From the NCBI RefSeq assembly GCF_022539315.1, contig NC_066333.1, positions 11,375,001 through 11,439,000 on the forward strand: a DNA stretch of 64,000 nucleotides, written 5' to 3'. Below are positions 20,685 to 64,000 of the stretch, piece after piece (within the stretch, counting starts at the first letter, position 1; the number at the start of each line of letters is the position of its first letter). The notes beneath the pieces are model-generated. The model had not been told where the DNA came from. It saw only the letters and a list, made by a program, of their open reading frames with translations, and did not search any database. Source of the stretch: Serinus canaria (taxonomy: Eukaryota > Chordata > Aves > Passeriformes > Fringillidae). The position numbers were made by a program, and so were the translations under genes.

Positions 20685-20890
20685 TTAGCAAAAAAAGGAC
20701 TATGAATGACCAAAGACTAACATTTATAATTTGTAGCAAAATTTGGTTTTATGTAGAAACAAGCCATGTTTTGCATTTGGATAGAGATTTAAATGAATTA
20801 AAGCTAAAAATTAAAAAGCACGATGCTGCAACATCTGGTCACTTGTTGAAGACCTCACTTTTAAAGTGGTTAAGTTTGCACAATTTGTAC

Positions 20891-20933
20891 TTTTTTCTTT
20901 TTTTTTTTCCTTTTTTTTCCTTTTTTTTTTTTT
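20891..20933. repeat. Pyrimidine (T/C) tract
   Basis: Runs of T broken by single C or CC over about 43 nt. The complement is an A/G tract on the GNAS-sense strand. Low-complexity sequence without further evidence of function. Confidence 0.9.
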
Positions 20934-21639
20934 ACTAAACAGTATTTTTCCTTCTTTTATAAACCAGAAAAACTAAACTACAGATAAATTTTCCCTACCT
21001 TGAGCTAATGCTGCAGATAGGGTTGACAAAGCTGTACAGCGCAATCAAACATACTTACATCTTAGCTCATTGTACAGGTACAGCCATAATCAAGGCACAA
21101 AGATCTTCTACAAGTTATTTTCAATAAAGTTGTACAAAATAATACATTTTACAGTCTGTACAAGAATAATAATCCAGCAGTAAAATAAAAAATGAGGGAA
21201 GGGAAGAAGAAAAAGAAGGGAAAGACTGTGAGGACTACAGTCTAGATAATGATTTTTAGAGCAGACGGGATCATCAGTGGACAAACTGAAAACAGTGTGT
21301 GGTTAACTCTTTCTGCAATCACAGGCCATACGCAGTTCAATTCATAAATGTCCATGGTTGTCTTTAGACCACCAAGACTGGTTTTAAAAATACCCTTCTG
21401 AAAGGTAGCAGTTGGTTTTTGCACTGTCTAGGTCTGTTGGAGAATTGTCAGTATTTCCGCCCAAAGCCACATTACAGTCAGAGAACCAAACTCAAGGGTC
21501 TGTCTTCAAACTTGGTCTGTGACTTGGCACCTTCGTTACTCGGATGCAGTGAGTGATACAAAGTGGAGATCACGGGTTACAGGATTATGCCCACAGCAGT
21601 GCTAAATTACCTAAAGTTTTCTCTCCCCCAATTTTTGTT

Positions 21640-22022
21640 TCAATGTTTTAATTTTTTCATCCCCAATTCTTTCAGGTGCTCCACATTCAGGGCTTTTAAT
21701 TAATTAGGTTTTATTTCTTTTTTTTTTGTTTGTTTGTTTGGTTGGTTTGGGGTTTTTTTTTTCTCTCTTTTTTGTTAATAACAGTGTTAGGGAATCCTCA
21801 TGGAAATGGCCTTTTAAGTGTTAGGGGCCATCTCAAACTGTCCGAGGGGTACAGAAGCAAGCTTAGAAGTGCTGCTATTGTCCAGCAAGGAGAAAAAGTT
21901 GAGGGGTGCAAATCAATGGGAGATTCAAACAGTTCTCTTCCACCCTATGTGGGCAAGGGTGATTTTTTTCTTTTTTTTAATAAGGAATAAGGAGTCCAAA
22001 ACACAGAAAAAAGTGCTCTCCA
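21640..22022 (-). other. GNAS: GNAS 3' UTR and probable poly(A) region
   Basis: Directly follows the TGA at 22025-22023. On the minus strand it becomes A-rich with stretches of AAACAAAC type. It carries ATTAAA (21700-21695) and AATAAA (21715-21710), resembling the A-rich, multi-signal end of the mammalian GNAS 3' UTR. Additional hexamers further downstream allow longer isoforms. Confidence 0.6.
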
Positions 22023-52689
<30,667 letters not shown>

Positions 52690-55600
52690 CTGAAATGGGA
52701 AAACAGTGTTATGGAAACGGGTTAGAGATGAGGAGACTCAGCAAACAGTAATGTGTCATTTTGTTTTGCAATGAGCAGGAAATGGAGCAGATTTAACAAA
52801 AATCTTTAACCAAGCTTTAGAACCTCACTACAAGTTCAGCTGGCTTTCTAAGCTGGACTTCAACACTTTTTAACACCTAAAGAACTGCTTCTCCATCAAT
52901 GCTTGAATCCAACCACCTACTGCAAGAAGGGTTAACGTCTCATTAATATCAATTTCATTGGCAATTTAATAATCAATGCTATCTGGTACCATTGATTCTT
53001 TAACTCATGGGGTCACTGTATTTTACATTTATGTGGCTGTCGTGACTTTTGTTCTTCAATGAAACACTACTTCTCTGTAACTCCTACATGAATGATAATG
53101 ATAATTAGGTTTTGCATGACTTTGCAAGCAAGTAAGGATCTTCAGGGGCTGTACAGACATCTGTATCTTACTTAACTCTGTACCACTTTCGTAAATTTAT
53201 TCTTTTACAGTGTAAAAAGACATTGAACTACAGAAGAAAGACAGTGACACAAGGCTAGATCATGTTTTGTCTCAGCCTTAAAAACTGCAAGCCAAGATAT
53301 GAAAGCAGACAGTCAAAAATGCAATGCTTCAGTTTTGTTGAACCTGTAACACAAGCCAACAACACAAGGAAAAGCCCTTTTCATTCTGCACATGAAAGAT
53401 GCACTTTGGCTCCAGCAGTGCGTGTGCAACACGGGACTGAACTCCCATCAGTCAGTCCAAGAGCTCTGAATAGACTCAGAGAACAGCAGCAGCCTGGTGA
53501 CTAAAAAACACACAGACACCACTGTGGGCATGGCTCTTATCAACAACCATGGCTGTTCCTTGGCTATCTCTCAGAGCTTTGAAGTGTTTTGGGTAAAATA
53601 CTTCAATTCTGGTTTTAAGTAGCAAAAAAAATTTTTTTTTTTAAATCCAAATCAGTGAAAGACCTTTAAAACAGCTGTTGCATTTAATCTGTGTATCCAC
53701 ACCCTTTTTCTTTACAGAATTATTTTAAAGAAGAAAAATGTGTTATTTTTGCTGCTTCAAGGTTCCTCCATCTCGTGGGATATCAGTCTCTGACATTCCT
53801 TTGCTATCAATGTAGTAGAAAGAAAGGGGACACATTCCAAAGTTTCACTTTGAAAAGAGTTTTTTAAAAAAATTCACATTCCTACCAGAATCTTAACTAA
53901 CACCTGAACTGTAGCAGAACAGTAAATCCTTTAAATTGCATCTGAAAGATGTATAGAGGTATCTTACAGTACATTTAGTGCTGCTGATTTTCAGAGCACA
54001 CTCTTCCTGGCAGATTTAAGATGCATTTGTGTTTGTGTGATCACACAACTATGAATACCAATGATGGAAGCAGCACATCAGATGCAAATCTGATTGTCCT
54101 TTTATTGCTTTTAAGGATTCCCTAGCTGCACATACACAAAAATGAGAGCAAACACAAAATACACATCTAAATTTTGTTCTGCTTCCTTTTAAAGAGATTA
54201 TAACATTTATATATGGTATTAATGTCAGCTTGTTCCCTGCTTTTATGAACTGTTCATGAACAAAAAGACCAGTTACGTTTCTTTCAGAAGTAGGTATGAA
54301 GATTTTGCTTAATTTTTACTATTTGCAGACTGCACTGTTGACCATTTGCTTTTGCTATTAAAGGAATTAGAAAATGAATCAAAATCTTAATTCCTGTCCT
54401 CAGTTTTTAGTCTCCCACTGCTGGAATTATGCTCATTGGATACTTTAATTTTGAAGATTTATAATTTCTTGGCAGCTGGGGGACTGTCACCTTCAACTGT
54501 GTCAGAGCACGGTGAGGAAAATATCTTTCTAAAGGAAAACGGGGGAAGGAAGAGAAAGTGAAGGAGAGAGGGGAAATTCTCTGCAACCTCACTGTATCTG
54601 AACCAAACCCATTCTGGGGAATGTTTCTATATTTGTTTTTAAAAGTAACAGTTGTTCAATACAGAACATCATATGGCTCACTCAACTTCGGACTACAAGG
54701 CTGGGAAAGTGAAAAATGGAATCAGCAATTGTACAAGATGTTTTTGATGAAACAGCAGTTGATTCAATGGACAAATAACTAGGCAATGATAAGTTTACAG
54801 AAAAAGCAGGAAAACATTCTTCATCACCAAAAAATTGTAGATATAAAGTAAAAAAGTCAGTGCTTTAAGAGGAAAAGTCACAGCACAGTAAAACTGCCAC
54901 AAAAACTCTTCCTCATTCCTGTTTCTCACTACAGCTATGATACTTTGGTGGAAAACTGCTCTAAAGCAATTATTTCAAAGACCTTTCAAACTCCATAATG
55001 CCCTACATTTGGAGGAGTTTCTGCAATCAGATTTTAAAATGGGATGAAAAATAAAACCAGTTCCTAGCCCCAGCATAAACCCATTGATAACAGGGTTTAG
55101 CTTACCAGAACAGTTCCATATTGTTTACAAGAGTCCTCCCCGTGTTCTAAGGGCAGTTTGCACTTCTAAGAAAATACATGAATTACATTATGGGATAAAG
55201 ATCAGTGTTTGTGCCTTGTTAGGCCAAATTAGCAATAAAATATTGAAAGCTGCCTTCATGCCTGTCCTGCTGATCTGAACTATAACCAGCAATACTCAAG
55301 CAATCTTCTCACTATGGTTATTAATTGTCCATCTGGGATGGAAAAAGAATTTAATTCCACATTCTTTGAACTTCTTATTAGGGTTTCAAAATCACGATCA
55401 ACAACAAGTAAAGAGCAATAGATCACCGCACTAAGACACAGGGGGGGTTTTTTGGGATGGGTTTTTGATGTTACTTTTGGTCTTTTTTTTTTTTTTCTTG
55501 TTTGTTTGTATTAATTGAGTTTTAAAAAGTGAACTACATGACTTAGGATGGTCAAATATGACGGCATTTCATTAATACACAACCTTTTGTCTTTAGGCCA

Positions 55601-58600
55601 CATCAAATACATCTTCCCACATGCTGGGGCTAATGCAGAGCCAGCTGCCACAGCTGTGAAGAAGGAAGGTGCTCACCCAAGCAGAGTCAGATCCAGCCTT
55701 GCAGAGCTCATCTCCTGCTGCATTAGAAGCCTCCTTACTGTAGTGACTGCTTTTGGAATTGAGACATAGTAGCTGGCTGCAAAAAACCCAGCTTCTCCCT
55801 CCTCCCCAGTACACCTACACTAACCACAGCTCTGAAATAATATTTAAGAAAAGGAATAACACAAGAAATCCTCAGCATCCCATTTGAGTCATGGAATGTA
55901 GCCTGGGGCTGCTCTCAGGGAAGGCAAGTAAAACCACAAGATTTGTTATGTATTTAGGTAAAACGGGGCTTCAGAGGCCACTAGAAAAATCAAGTTAGCA
56001 AAAGGGTTGGGTTGGTTGGATTTTTTTTTAGTTAAATAGGTATAATTTGTATAAGAGCTCTAAAAATAATGAGTTAGGAAACAAATTAACCAAAAGTAGC
56101 AGGAAAATTTCCTGAAAAGAAATAGCCAGAAAACTAGTCCTTACATGTCTGGTTCTTGCTTCCACAGCACTGATTGATTTGCTGGCACATTCTAATATGA
56201 CAGACCCTACAGCAGCATCCACAAAGGTTTTTCTTGCACTAGAAAATGGAACTCCTAACAAAACAGTGAAAATGAACAAATACTAAATAACAATTTGGTT
56301 TGAGATGACATTCCACAACACATAGGATTTGAATGTTAGGATCCAAATGATCCAGGGTATTTGCAGTGTATGATCATCTTATCCTTTCCTGCCCTATGCA
56401 TACTTAAAATTGGGGAAAAAAAATCCAAATTATGTCATTTCCCATTAAAAAAAATAAAATGCTGCAGTGTCACAATACACACCCAAGATCCTGTTTAAAG
56501 TACAGCTGAAGCTGTGTAAAGCAACAAAAGTCAACAGAAGTGGTGACAGGATGGCACCACCAGGGAAGGTGAGGAGAGAATTCCTCCTGTCAGGACTGGA
56601 GCATTTATTCACCACCAGAACAGACCTTACACATCCCAAAACGTTCACATAACCCTAGAGAGGGAGAAATCCTTGAGGAAAACACTCAAGGAAAGGAATG
56701 TCAATGTAACAGAGATCTGAAGAGAACAAACAGGGCCTGACTGAATCTGCTGGGGCTGGGCATAGTTTGAATTCCGGGCACAATCCCCACACAGAGGCTC
56801 CACTTCTGGGAAACCATAAAACCCCCTGGGAAAATCCTCTGGCTGGGGAAACCTTTCTGGTCTTGCTTAGATAACTGAAGGATCAAGGACCATGACTTGG
56901 TGCTGCTGAGGAAACCTCATGTCCCATGATACCATAACACCACAATGGTTAAAAAGCCACATTTTTGTGAAATGTGTTTCATTATTAATGTTTGATTTAT
57001 GAGGTGACACTTTCTCCACCTACTGAAAGCTTCCCAATACAATGAGTCAATAGGCAATGTTTGTAAATCACTTGCATTCACTTACAGGAATCTCTGCAGA
57101 CCTCTAGAGGAAAAAAACCCATCAGTGGAAATGTGGAAGGGATGCTTGGAAAATTGTTCTTTGTTCCAGAAAGATCTTGCTGACACAATTCTGAATTAGA
57201 AAAGGGGCAATGCAGAGTCTAATCAAGCTCAAAACCTGCTTATATTGGAAAATTTCAGCAAGCTGAATAAATGGCAACAGGTAAACAGTGGTTTTACTCC
57301 AAGTTAAACTACAGAAAGTGTTAAAGAACTTGGGGATTGAGCACTTTGGTTGTTAAAAAAAATAATCCCCAAGAGACAAACTCAAGCCTGGGAAAAAATA
57401 AAGGAACCAAGATCTGCTTTTGAGAATCATTCTAAAAGGATAAAATACTAGTAGAAAATAAAAGAATATAACTGGACATACTGTCTACAAGGCTTTGCCC
57501 CTCCAGATATATAAATACTCAAGATACTTTAAAAAATGTTTATGAAGCAATGTTTTATAGACTTTAGGATGTTGGCAGGGAAAAACACTGGCACAGTCCA
57601 TGCCACTGTGACACCAAATTCACAGAAAACTTAGCATGGACATGCAACATTACCTTGACTTTGTAAAATATAATATAGGGTGGATCCTTCAACAGAACAG
57701 TTTATTTACTAATTCCAGCAAAAGTCAATGCCATTGAAAAAAAACCCTTACCTCCTAAAAGGTGTGTACAATCATTATACAATGTTGTGGTTAAAACTGG
57801 GATTCAATTCCTGGGCAAAGTTCACTGTCCCATGGAGCTGCACATTTCATAATAAGAGTTTTAAATAGGTCACCAACTTACAAATCTAATGATTAAAGGT
57901 CAAACCAAACCAGCTTCTAACTGTAAAACTGTCTCCTGGAGGACTTTGCTTCCCAATGTGTGCAGCTTTTCAAAGCAGCACTGAGCACTGGTTCCAAAGC
58001 CCTCTGGAGCCCTGCTCTGCCAGGGGAGCACAGCTTTCCTCCTCTCCTGGGAGCCAGGCAGTTCTGCTGCATTCCACAAGGCAGGCACTGCAGCAAGGCA
58101 AGGTCATGGCATGGCAGGGCAGCACAGAGCATTCCAAGACAAACTGCACCAGCTGATTCTCTCCTGCCAGCATAGGTAAGTACCCTCCAGACTGATTTAT
58201 TTCTCCCTGCTCTGTAGGAAACCAAGCCACCCCTGCTGACTGCACGGGCGCTCAGGGAACAGAACTCATGGCATCCTTTCATCCTCCCCAAGTTTGGGCA
58301 GGGATACCAGAATGTATTAAATTTGTCAAATCAGACAGTTTAATAAGCCACTTACTTGAATAGGGAAACATCTGCATTCCTAATGGTGTGAACAAGTGTT
58401 AATTATTGCTGGCTATTTTAGGGCAAATACGCTGATGATATCACAAAGGAAACGCATACCTACAAATAGTTGAAGATATTCTCCAGTTACTGGCATGTGT
58501 CCAGAGCTGAACACAAAACTCTTTGGGAGAGGCCCAGTGCACTCAGCACTTCCCATAACTGAGTCAGGAATATTTTCAGCAAGGATTTCGTTTTCATTAT

Positions 58601-61600
58601 CAATAGTTTTTCATGCTTGGAAAAGAAGAATGATGCTGAAATATTCTGTGTTTCTGCTTGGTAACTTCTGGGAGTACAAATTAAACTGGATGTCACTGCA
58701 AGGACTGGCCAATGGGAAGGGAATTCGATTTAAGAAACTTCTGTTAAGTTTGAACTCACATTATTCCCCTTTGTTAAGAGTTTCAAAACACCACAGCACT
58801 TGAGAAATGTGCCAACACACAAATCCATACCCATAAGCTACAACGTGCCTTTGGTTAGAAGTCCTCACTAACATCATATCAAACCATTTCTCTTTTAGTT
58901 CTACTGTCACGAGAAGTTTAATTGCCACAGAAACTTTATCTCTTGATACCACAACACAGCTCCTCATGTTAATTAGGGAGGAAAATTCACTTTGGGTGAG
59001 AGCACAAGCCTGCTCCCTATACTGTCAAAACTCCTCTGCAATTTAAACCAAATAATCAGTGTTCCTCTGCTTCTTCAAAGTGTCACACCTAGAAAGAGGC
59101 AATTCATTAATGGATCAAACTTCCTGATAGCATAAAAGGCACAAAGAAGTCTTCTACCCCATTCCAGCTCTCTCAGGGTAGTTCAGAGTGGTGACAGAGG
59201 CAGTTCAACCATCAGCTATTTTTAGAGACTTCAGTCTAAGAAAGAAGGTTTAATAAACTCTGAGAAATTTCCTTTGAGCCTTAAATCAGGGTTTGGAAAA
59301 CGTCTTTCATAGTACATCATTAGCTGCTTTTTGTTTAATGAATATATAGTAAGCTTGAACAGTCAAACCAAATGACTTTATTCCCTTACCTGGTGCCAAG
59401 AACAAACACCTGGGACCACAATAAACTCTGCTGCTTCCTTTCACACTGGAAACAAAAAGCCTCTTTTTGCCAGAAACTTCCACCAACAGAAAAGGGTGTA
59501 AGATAAAATAGTTCTCATTCTAAATTTACACAAATCCCAAGGAGAGCTCACTAACCCTCTTCCAATCTTTCTGAAGCAGCAGCATCTGTACTCATAGAAA
59601 TGTTCACAGGCTCACAGTAAAGTCTACACTAAAAAAATGAAGCTCAAATTAACTTTAAATTAATTAACTGAAAGTTCTGCTTAATTACTGGCATTTCTTT
59701 TTAAGAGTAAAAAGATATCCTGTTTCCTGGGAGCTTAAAAAAAAATCTTAAATTTTCCTGGAAAACCCTGAGCAGTCAGCTGAGCACAACAGGGCTGTGG
59801 CTGGATCCAGTGTAACACCAGGGAGGCTCACAGGTATAATTTTATTTCATCTATGCATACACCAATATTTTGTGGTAGTCTCTCACTGTGATTAAAACCA
59901 GAAAATATTTAAGAATTTCCATATTAAATTATGCCTATTTCCTGTTTAATTCAGCTGACAGCTCTTGTATTTCAACATAAATTGAATTAATCTGTCCTTG
60001 TTTTTAAGACTGCTCTGAGAGGAAAACAAAGAAGATGTATCAAGAGAAATTAAGTCACGTGAAGTTCTGAACCTGTAAATATGGTCTGGTATGGGAATTT
60101 ACTGGATAAAAATACAAGTTCAGAACAAAGCATCAGCATTTACTTCAAATACTAATCAAATAAATTAGTAATCAAGTAAAATAGAGGGTGAGGGTTTTCT
60201 GTACTACAAAAACAACTGAACTACAGAGAAGCCATGTATATAATGCCCACTGTCTCAAGTCCTGGGCTGCAGATTCTCCAATTTAAGGAAACTCTTTGTG
60301 GGATTTCAACAAAATTATGTGAATACTTCAGTGAAAGCACTGCAGAATTCAAAGGGCTGAAAAAACCCAAACAAAACACTTCCAATAAATACTAAGAAAA
60401 TATAGCACTACCAAAATTTGCTAGATATTCCTAGTCACATAAGAGTAAAACATTCCTATCAGGCATTTATCCATGCAGACAAAAAATCAGAGATTTCAGG
60501 AGGTTCATTTGCAAATCATTAATAGTTATACATGTTTCAATTCTGAGAAGCACAAATGAAATCAGTGGCTGCCTGCCTCACAAACCCTATGCTAGAAGAA
60601 GGCTTCAGAAGAACTCTTTAATTAATCTGTATTCAAGAATTTATTCTGCTATTAAAGGATAGGAAAGGCAGCTTTCCATAAGTTCCTGTTAAACTCTGAT
60701 CAGGTAAACTCAATTGGATTAGCTGGAAGCCCATTGAGAGGGAGCTGCTCTGTGGAGGTAAGATAATGGAGATTTAAAAAAGAGTAAGTAAGGATTATTT
60801 CAGAGGATCTAGCACCACACCTTTGATACTGTCTCTAAGATTTCCCACTCCTTTCTCTGAACAACATTAACATTCTTGAGGCAAAAATATCCACATTTTC
60901 TACTAGTTTTGCACTTCAAGATGCATCTCAAAGAAATGTATTTATCACTCTTTTACACGTATAGGACAGAGGATACTAAAAAAAGGTAAATATGAGATTG
61001 AGGTGTCTTGCTTAAAATCATAAAAAAATCTGGACAAGAAAAAGCTGGAGGCCCTAATTTTCTCTCTGTGCTAAGTATCCAAACTGCACACAATATTGTG
61101 CAGACACCCAGGCAATCAGGCTCTGTCTCCCACCTTTCCCAGCGGTATCCTCACCAAAGAAAATGTTTTGCCTCCTTTCACACCCCAAAATCTGTGACAT
61201 TTGAGATATCCCCATGGGAAACATCCCCCACTGCAGTGAATATGTTTGTCATTACTTTATAAAGCTAGTGATGCTGTCAAACCAGAACAGCTCTCTTCTT
61301 CTGCCATGATGTATTTAGACAGGAATAATAATATATCTATCATTATCCCCATCAGGGTGGTTATCTACAGGGACAGATAATTTTGTTCTGTTGCCTACAT
61401 AATTAAGGAACACTTCTGGCAGCAAAGAGATCCCAGCTCACATCTTTTCTTACTGAGACTCTATTATCTATTACCATCTTGAAGGTTTTGGTGTCAAAAC
61501 CATTTTAGGGACTCCAAAGCCCCGTCCTGACCCTGCTGCAGGTTAAGGGATCCCACTGAGCACCACCTCCTTTGTACCACACTGCCAGCTTGTAAATCAG

Positions 61601-64000
61601 ACCTCAAAACTGATCCCTGTTAAAAATAATCTCCCCAAAATAGAAGAGAGAAGGAGTAAGGGTTACCAGGGTTATTTTTAAGCTGGGCTGGTTCAATGCT
61701 CTGATTGACATTGGGAACCCAGAGATTTTTCTGGCCTGGTGTGGAGCAGAGGGAAGGGGTGGCTGTGGGCACAGGGGATGCTGAGCTGCCTTTGAGGCTG
61801 AAGCCAGAGTGTGGTAAAGCTCAAGGACACCACTCAAAAACCATAATAAAACCATTCAGCAGCAGTGGCAGTGGGAGATTCAAAATAACTACAATGGAGC
61901 AGTGTAATAAACTGAAACCAAGGGACCTGCAGACAACATCAGCATCTCTTCTGAACATCCACAACCTGGAGAGCCATAGGCTGCAGTCATTCCTCTGGTA
62001 TTTTGCTTTTCAATAGCTAATACTCTGATTCTACTACTTTCTAAATACCATTTTTCTGAATTTAGTATGGTATTTTCATGAGACATCTTCCTCAGTTGAA
62101 ACCAGATAAATTACAAATAGGTAGCTGTAAATCCTGCTCAGCTATTTTGAATATTTCATTAAAACCAGAGAATTATAAATGGACTGTGACCCAAAGTAAA
62201 TAGGTTTTATTTGGTAGCTTGGTTCAATTGGGTTGATCGTGGAGTGTGAAATGTTGATAAAATGGGAACATTTCCTTCCCTCTTCTAAAAGTAAGAGCAA
62301 AAAGAAAGGGATGAGAAGAAGGCCACTATTACTGGGGATGAAGAAAATATCCTAACCACTGTCTGGTATGCAGAAGAGGAATAAAAATATCACTTTTATA
62401 ACCCAGCTAACCCAACATCACCTGACATTTGAGACAGATACACAGCTAGTTTGAATTATTCAAACAATTTATGATGTTGATTTTTGACACTGAAAACACA
62501 CACATACAGTTGTGTTAAGCTAAATGCATCAAAGGACAATAATGAAGGAAATACCATTTGGAAACCTCAACTATAGATCTGATCTACTAGAAATTGCAAT
62601 ATTTTAAAATACCAGCATGATTATGTGGACAGAATTCCTTCCTGTCAGTACTATGTTTTGCCTCTCTCCATATGCTACTACTTGTATTCAAAAATTTAAT
62701 TTCTTAATACCAACTGTGCTGAACTAATAATCTCCAACATAGTAAATTTTCAGCTTTAAAGGGGATGTTTAACCTAGCATTACACTGTACCAACATTATT
62801 TTTAACTCAAGCTGTTGTTTTTTAGGTTTTTTTAATTCAAAACAATATGGTCTACACAAATGACACACACTTCCTGTAAGTCAAAAACTGCAAAGCAAAC
62901 AGATGGAGACCCAGACTAAGAAAAGAATTAGAATATCAGAATACAAAAGTTGCTCTTTGAATCCTAATTTCCATGTAGAGCCAGATCCCAATATTTATCA
63001 CACGCTAAAGCTCCTACATTCTTCCTGACTTTATTCTGCCTTTCACATTTACTGAACCTTGCTGTTAGGAGACCTACATTCCAGCTCCACCTGCTCCACA
63101 GAGAATTATAAACACAGATCTTGGCCTCTGCTTTAAAATTCATTTCAACTACTTCTCCATGAAGATGATGATCTTGTGTAGCTGGAGAAGAAATCCCACC
63201 ATCCTTGTGCTGGCCTCTGTCAGTGCATTCTCTTCAGGAGAGCAACCCAAATCAATGTTTAGGGAGAGAAGGATGGGCATTTGAAGGGAAGCAGAAGAGC
63301 CCTGTATTTAAGAGTAGAGTCCTCAGTACTTGCAGCCCTCAAAGAATATCCCCTTGGGACATCAGAGTTCCTCCTCCCTACCCCCATGCTCTCCTTAGGG
63401 CAGAAAAGAGCATCAATACTACACTGAGGAAAGCATGTGCTCAAGGCAGCTGAAATGTGATTTCCCAGGAAGGAAATGCAAGTTCTGCAGCTCAGAGCAG
63501 ACAGCATTACACAGGGCTGACATGGCTAAAAATTCCCCTCCCTCCTCCCCAATCAATACTCTACCCAGGAAAAGGTTTAGGAAATTCTTCCCCCAGTGTA
63601 CTGGAGGAGGAAGCAGGTGATGGAGATCTTCTCAGATTTAAAGCATAACTAGCATAAGGCTGTCCTTTCTGCTTCCATAAAATTATTTTTTTCTTCAAAG
63701 TACTTTTAATTAATCTGTAAAAAAATAAAAATTATTTTTACAGTGGTACTCAAGGATTGTGATTTTTCTTCCTATGCCCTGAGAGCTGGCATCTAGGGAC
63801 ATTCTAGACCTTAACCTGATTTAAATCATGCAATTAAAATGCAGGTTCAGTTTTTCAGGTGCCAAAGGACTACAACCTACATTCAGGCAAACTCAGAAAT
63901 CAGAAATATATTAACTTATATAATCACTGAGGGCATAGAGAGCCAACAATAGTCCTTCAACATCTGTGGCTAATGCATCTCCAGTTTAAAACCTCAACCC
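52690..64000 (-). other. GNAS: GNAS intron 5 (partial, over 11.3 kb)
   Basis: Upstream of exon 6 no sequence resembling Gs-alpha exon 5 (NLVPPVEL or DFDFPP region) was found on the minus strand, so the preceding exon lies beyond the window. AT-rich, with T-runs near 53630 and 55484-55497 and a short hairpin at 63715-63743. No gene was recognised. Confidence 0.7.
63715..63743. repeat. Short A/T hairpin
   Basis: ctgtaaaa..aataa and ttatttttacag pair over 12 bp with a 2-nt slip in the A-run. The run composition makes chance formation more likely than for the longer hairpins. Confidence 0.7.

Larger units (their letters stand above)
11801..21640. other. Gene-poor interval between NELFCD and GNAS
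   Basis: About 10 kb of mostly AT-rich sequence with no exon I can support. Contents noted separately: a MIR-like SINE head near 17.6 kb, an unexplained 42-codon frame at 20559-20684, and a pyrimidine tract at 20891-20933. A purine-rich stretch lies at about 21187-21230. Adjacent palindromes lie at 15178-15204. Several minus-strand AATAAA hexamers (for example 20489-20484) could extend the GNAS 3' UTR. Confidence 0.65.

Noticed and set aside
20505..20705. 66-codon plus-strand frame opposite the orphan minus frame
   Set aside because: No family resemblance; the opposite strand has the more protein-like ending, and neither is supported by splice signals.
52690..64000. Search for GNAS exons 1-5 or mammalian-type XLas/NESP55 first exons
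   Set aside because: No P-loop exon, no NLVPPVEL or DFDFPP exon and no large GC-rich first exon was found; these must lie outside the window or be absent.

Overview
This is a vertebrate nuclear window, most likely from a bird (possibly a passerine). It has GT-AG introns, AT-rich non-coding DNA with few recognisable transposons, and a CpG island at a housekeeping promoter. It also has a CR1 retroposon 3' end and the amniote gene order CTSZ - NELFCD - GNAS. The bird assignment is inferred from CR1, gene compactness and the Gs-alpha sequence; no marker excludes a crocodilian or turtle.

Layout. 1-1.85 kb: the last three coding exons of cathepsin Z (CTSZ, + strand). 2.88-11.5 kb: the complete NELF-C/D gene (NELFCD, - strand). 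All 15 coding exons can be joined in frame to a 583-residue protein, and the gene starts in a CpG island at about 10.96-11.56 kb. CTSZ and NELFCD converge tail to tail with about 1 kb between their likely polyadenylation regions. 11.8-21.6 kb: a gene-poor interval with a 16-bp minisatellite, a probable MIR-like SINE head and one unexplained short reading frame. 21.6-64 kb: the 3' half of the Gs-alpha gene (GNAS, - strand). It shows eight exons corresponding to human exons 6-13 (residues 145-394), a 25.6-kb intron between exons 6 and 7, and more than 11.3 kb of the intron upstream of exon 6. GNAS exons 1-5 and the GNAS promoter lie beyond the right edge.

The three genes are unrelated in function: a lysosomal carboxypeptidase, a transcription-pausing factor and a heterotrimeric G-protein subunit. 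Their adjacency is conserved synteny, not an operon-like arrangement.

No undescribed multi-gene system is visible; the protein-coding content is ordinary. The signals most worth a second look are: (a) perfect or near-perfect 20-23-bp hairpins with 4-5-nt loops in introns, which look like template-switch mutations; (b) an upstream in-frame AUG that would give NELFCD a 28-residue proline-rich extension where the human NELF-C form adds 9 residues; (c) two unrelated minisatellites flanking NELFCD exon 1; (d) the very large GNAS intron 6, with a candidate enhancer near 32.8-33.4 kb and a CpG-rich patch near 48.5 kb.
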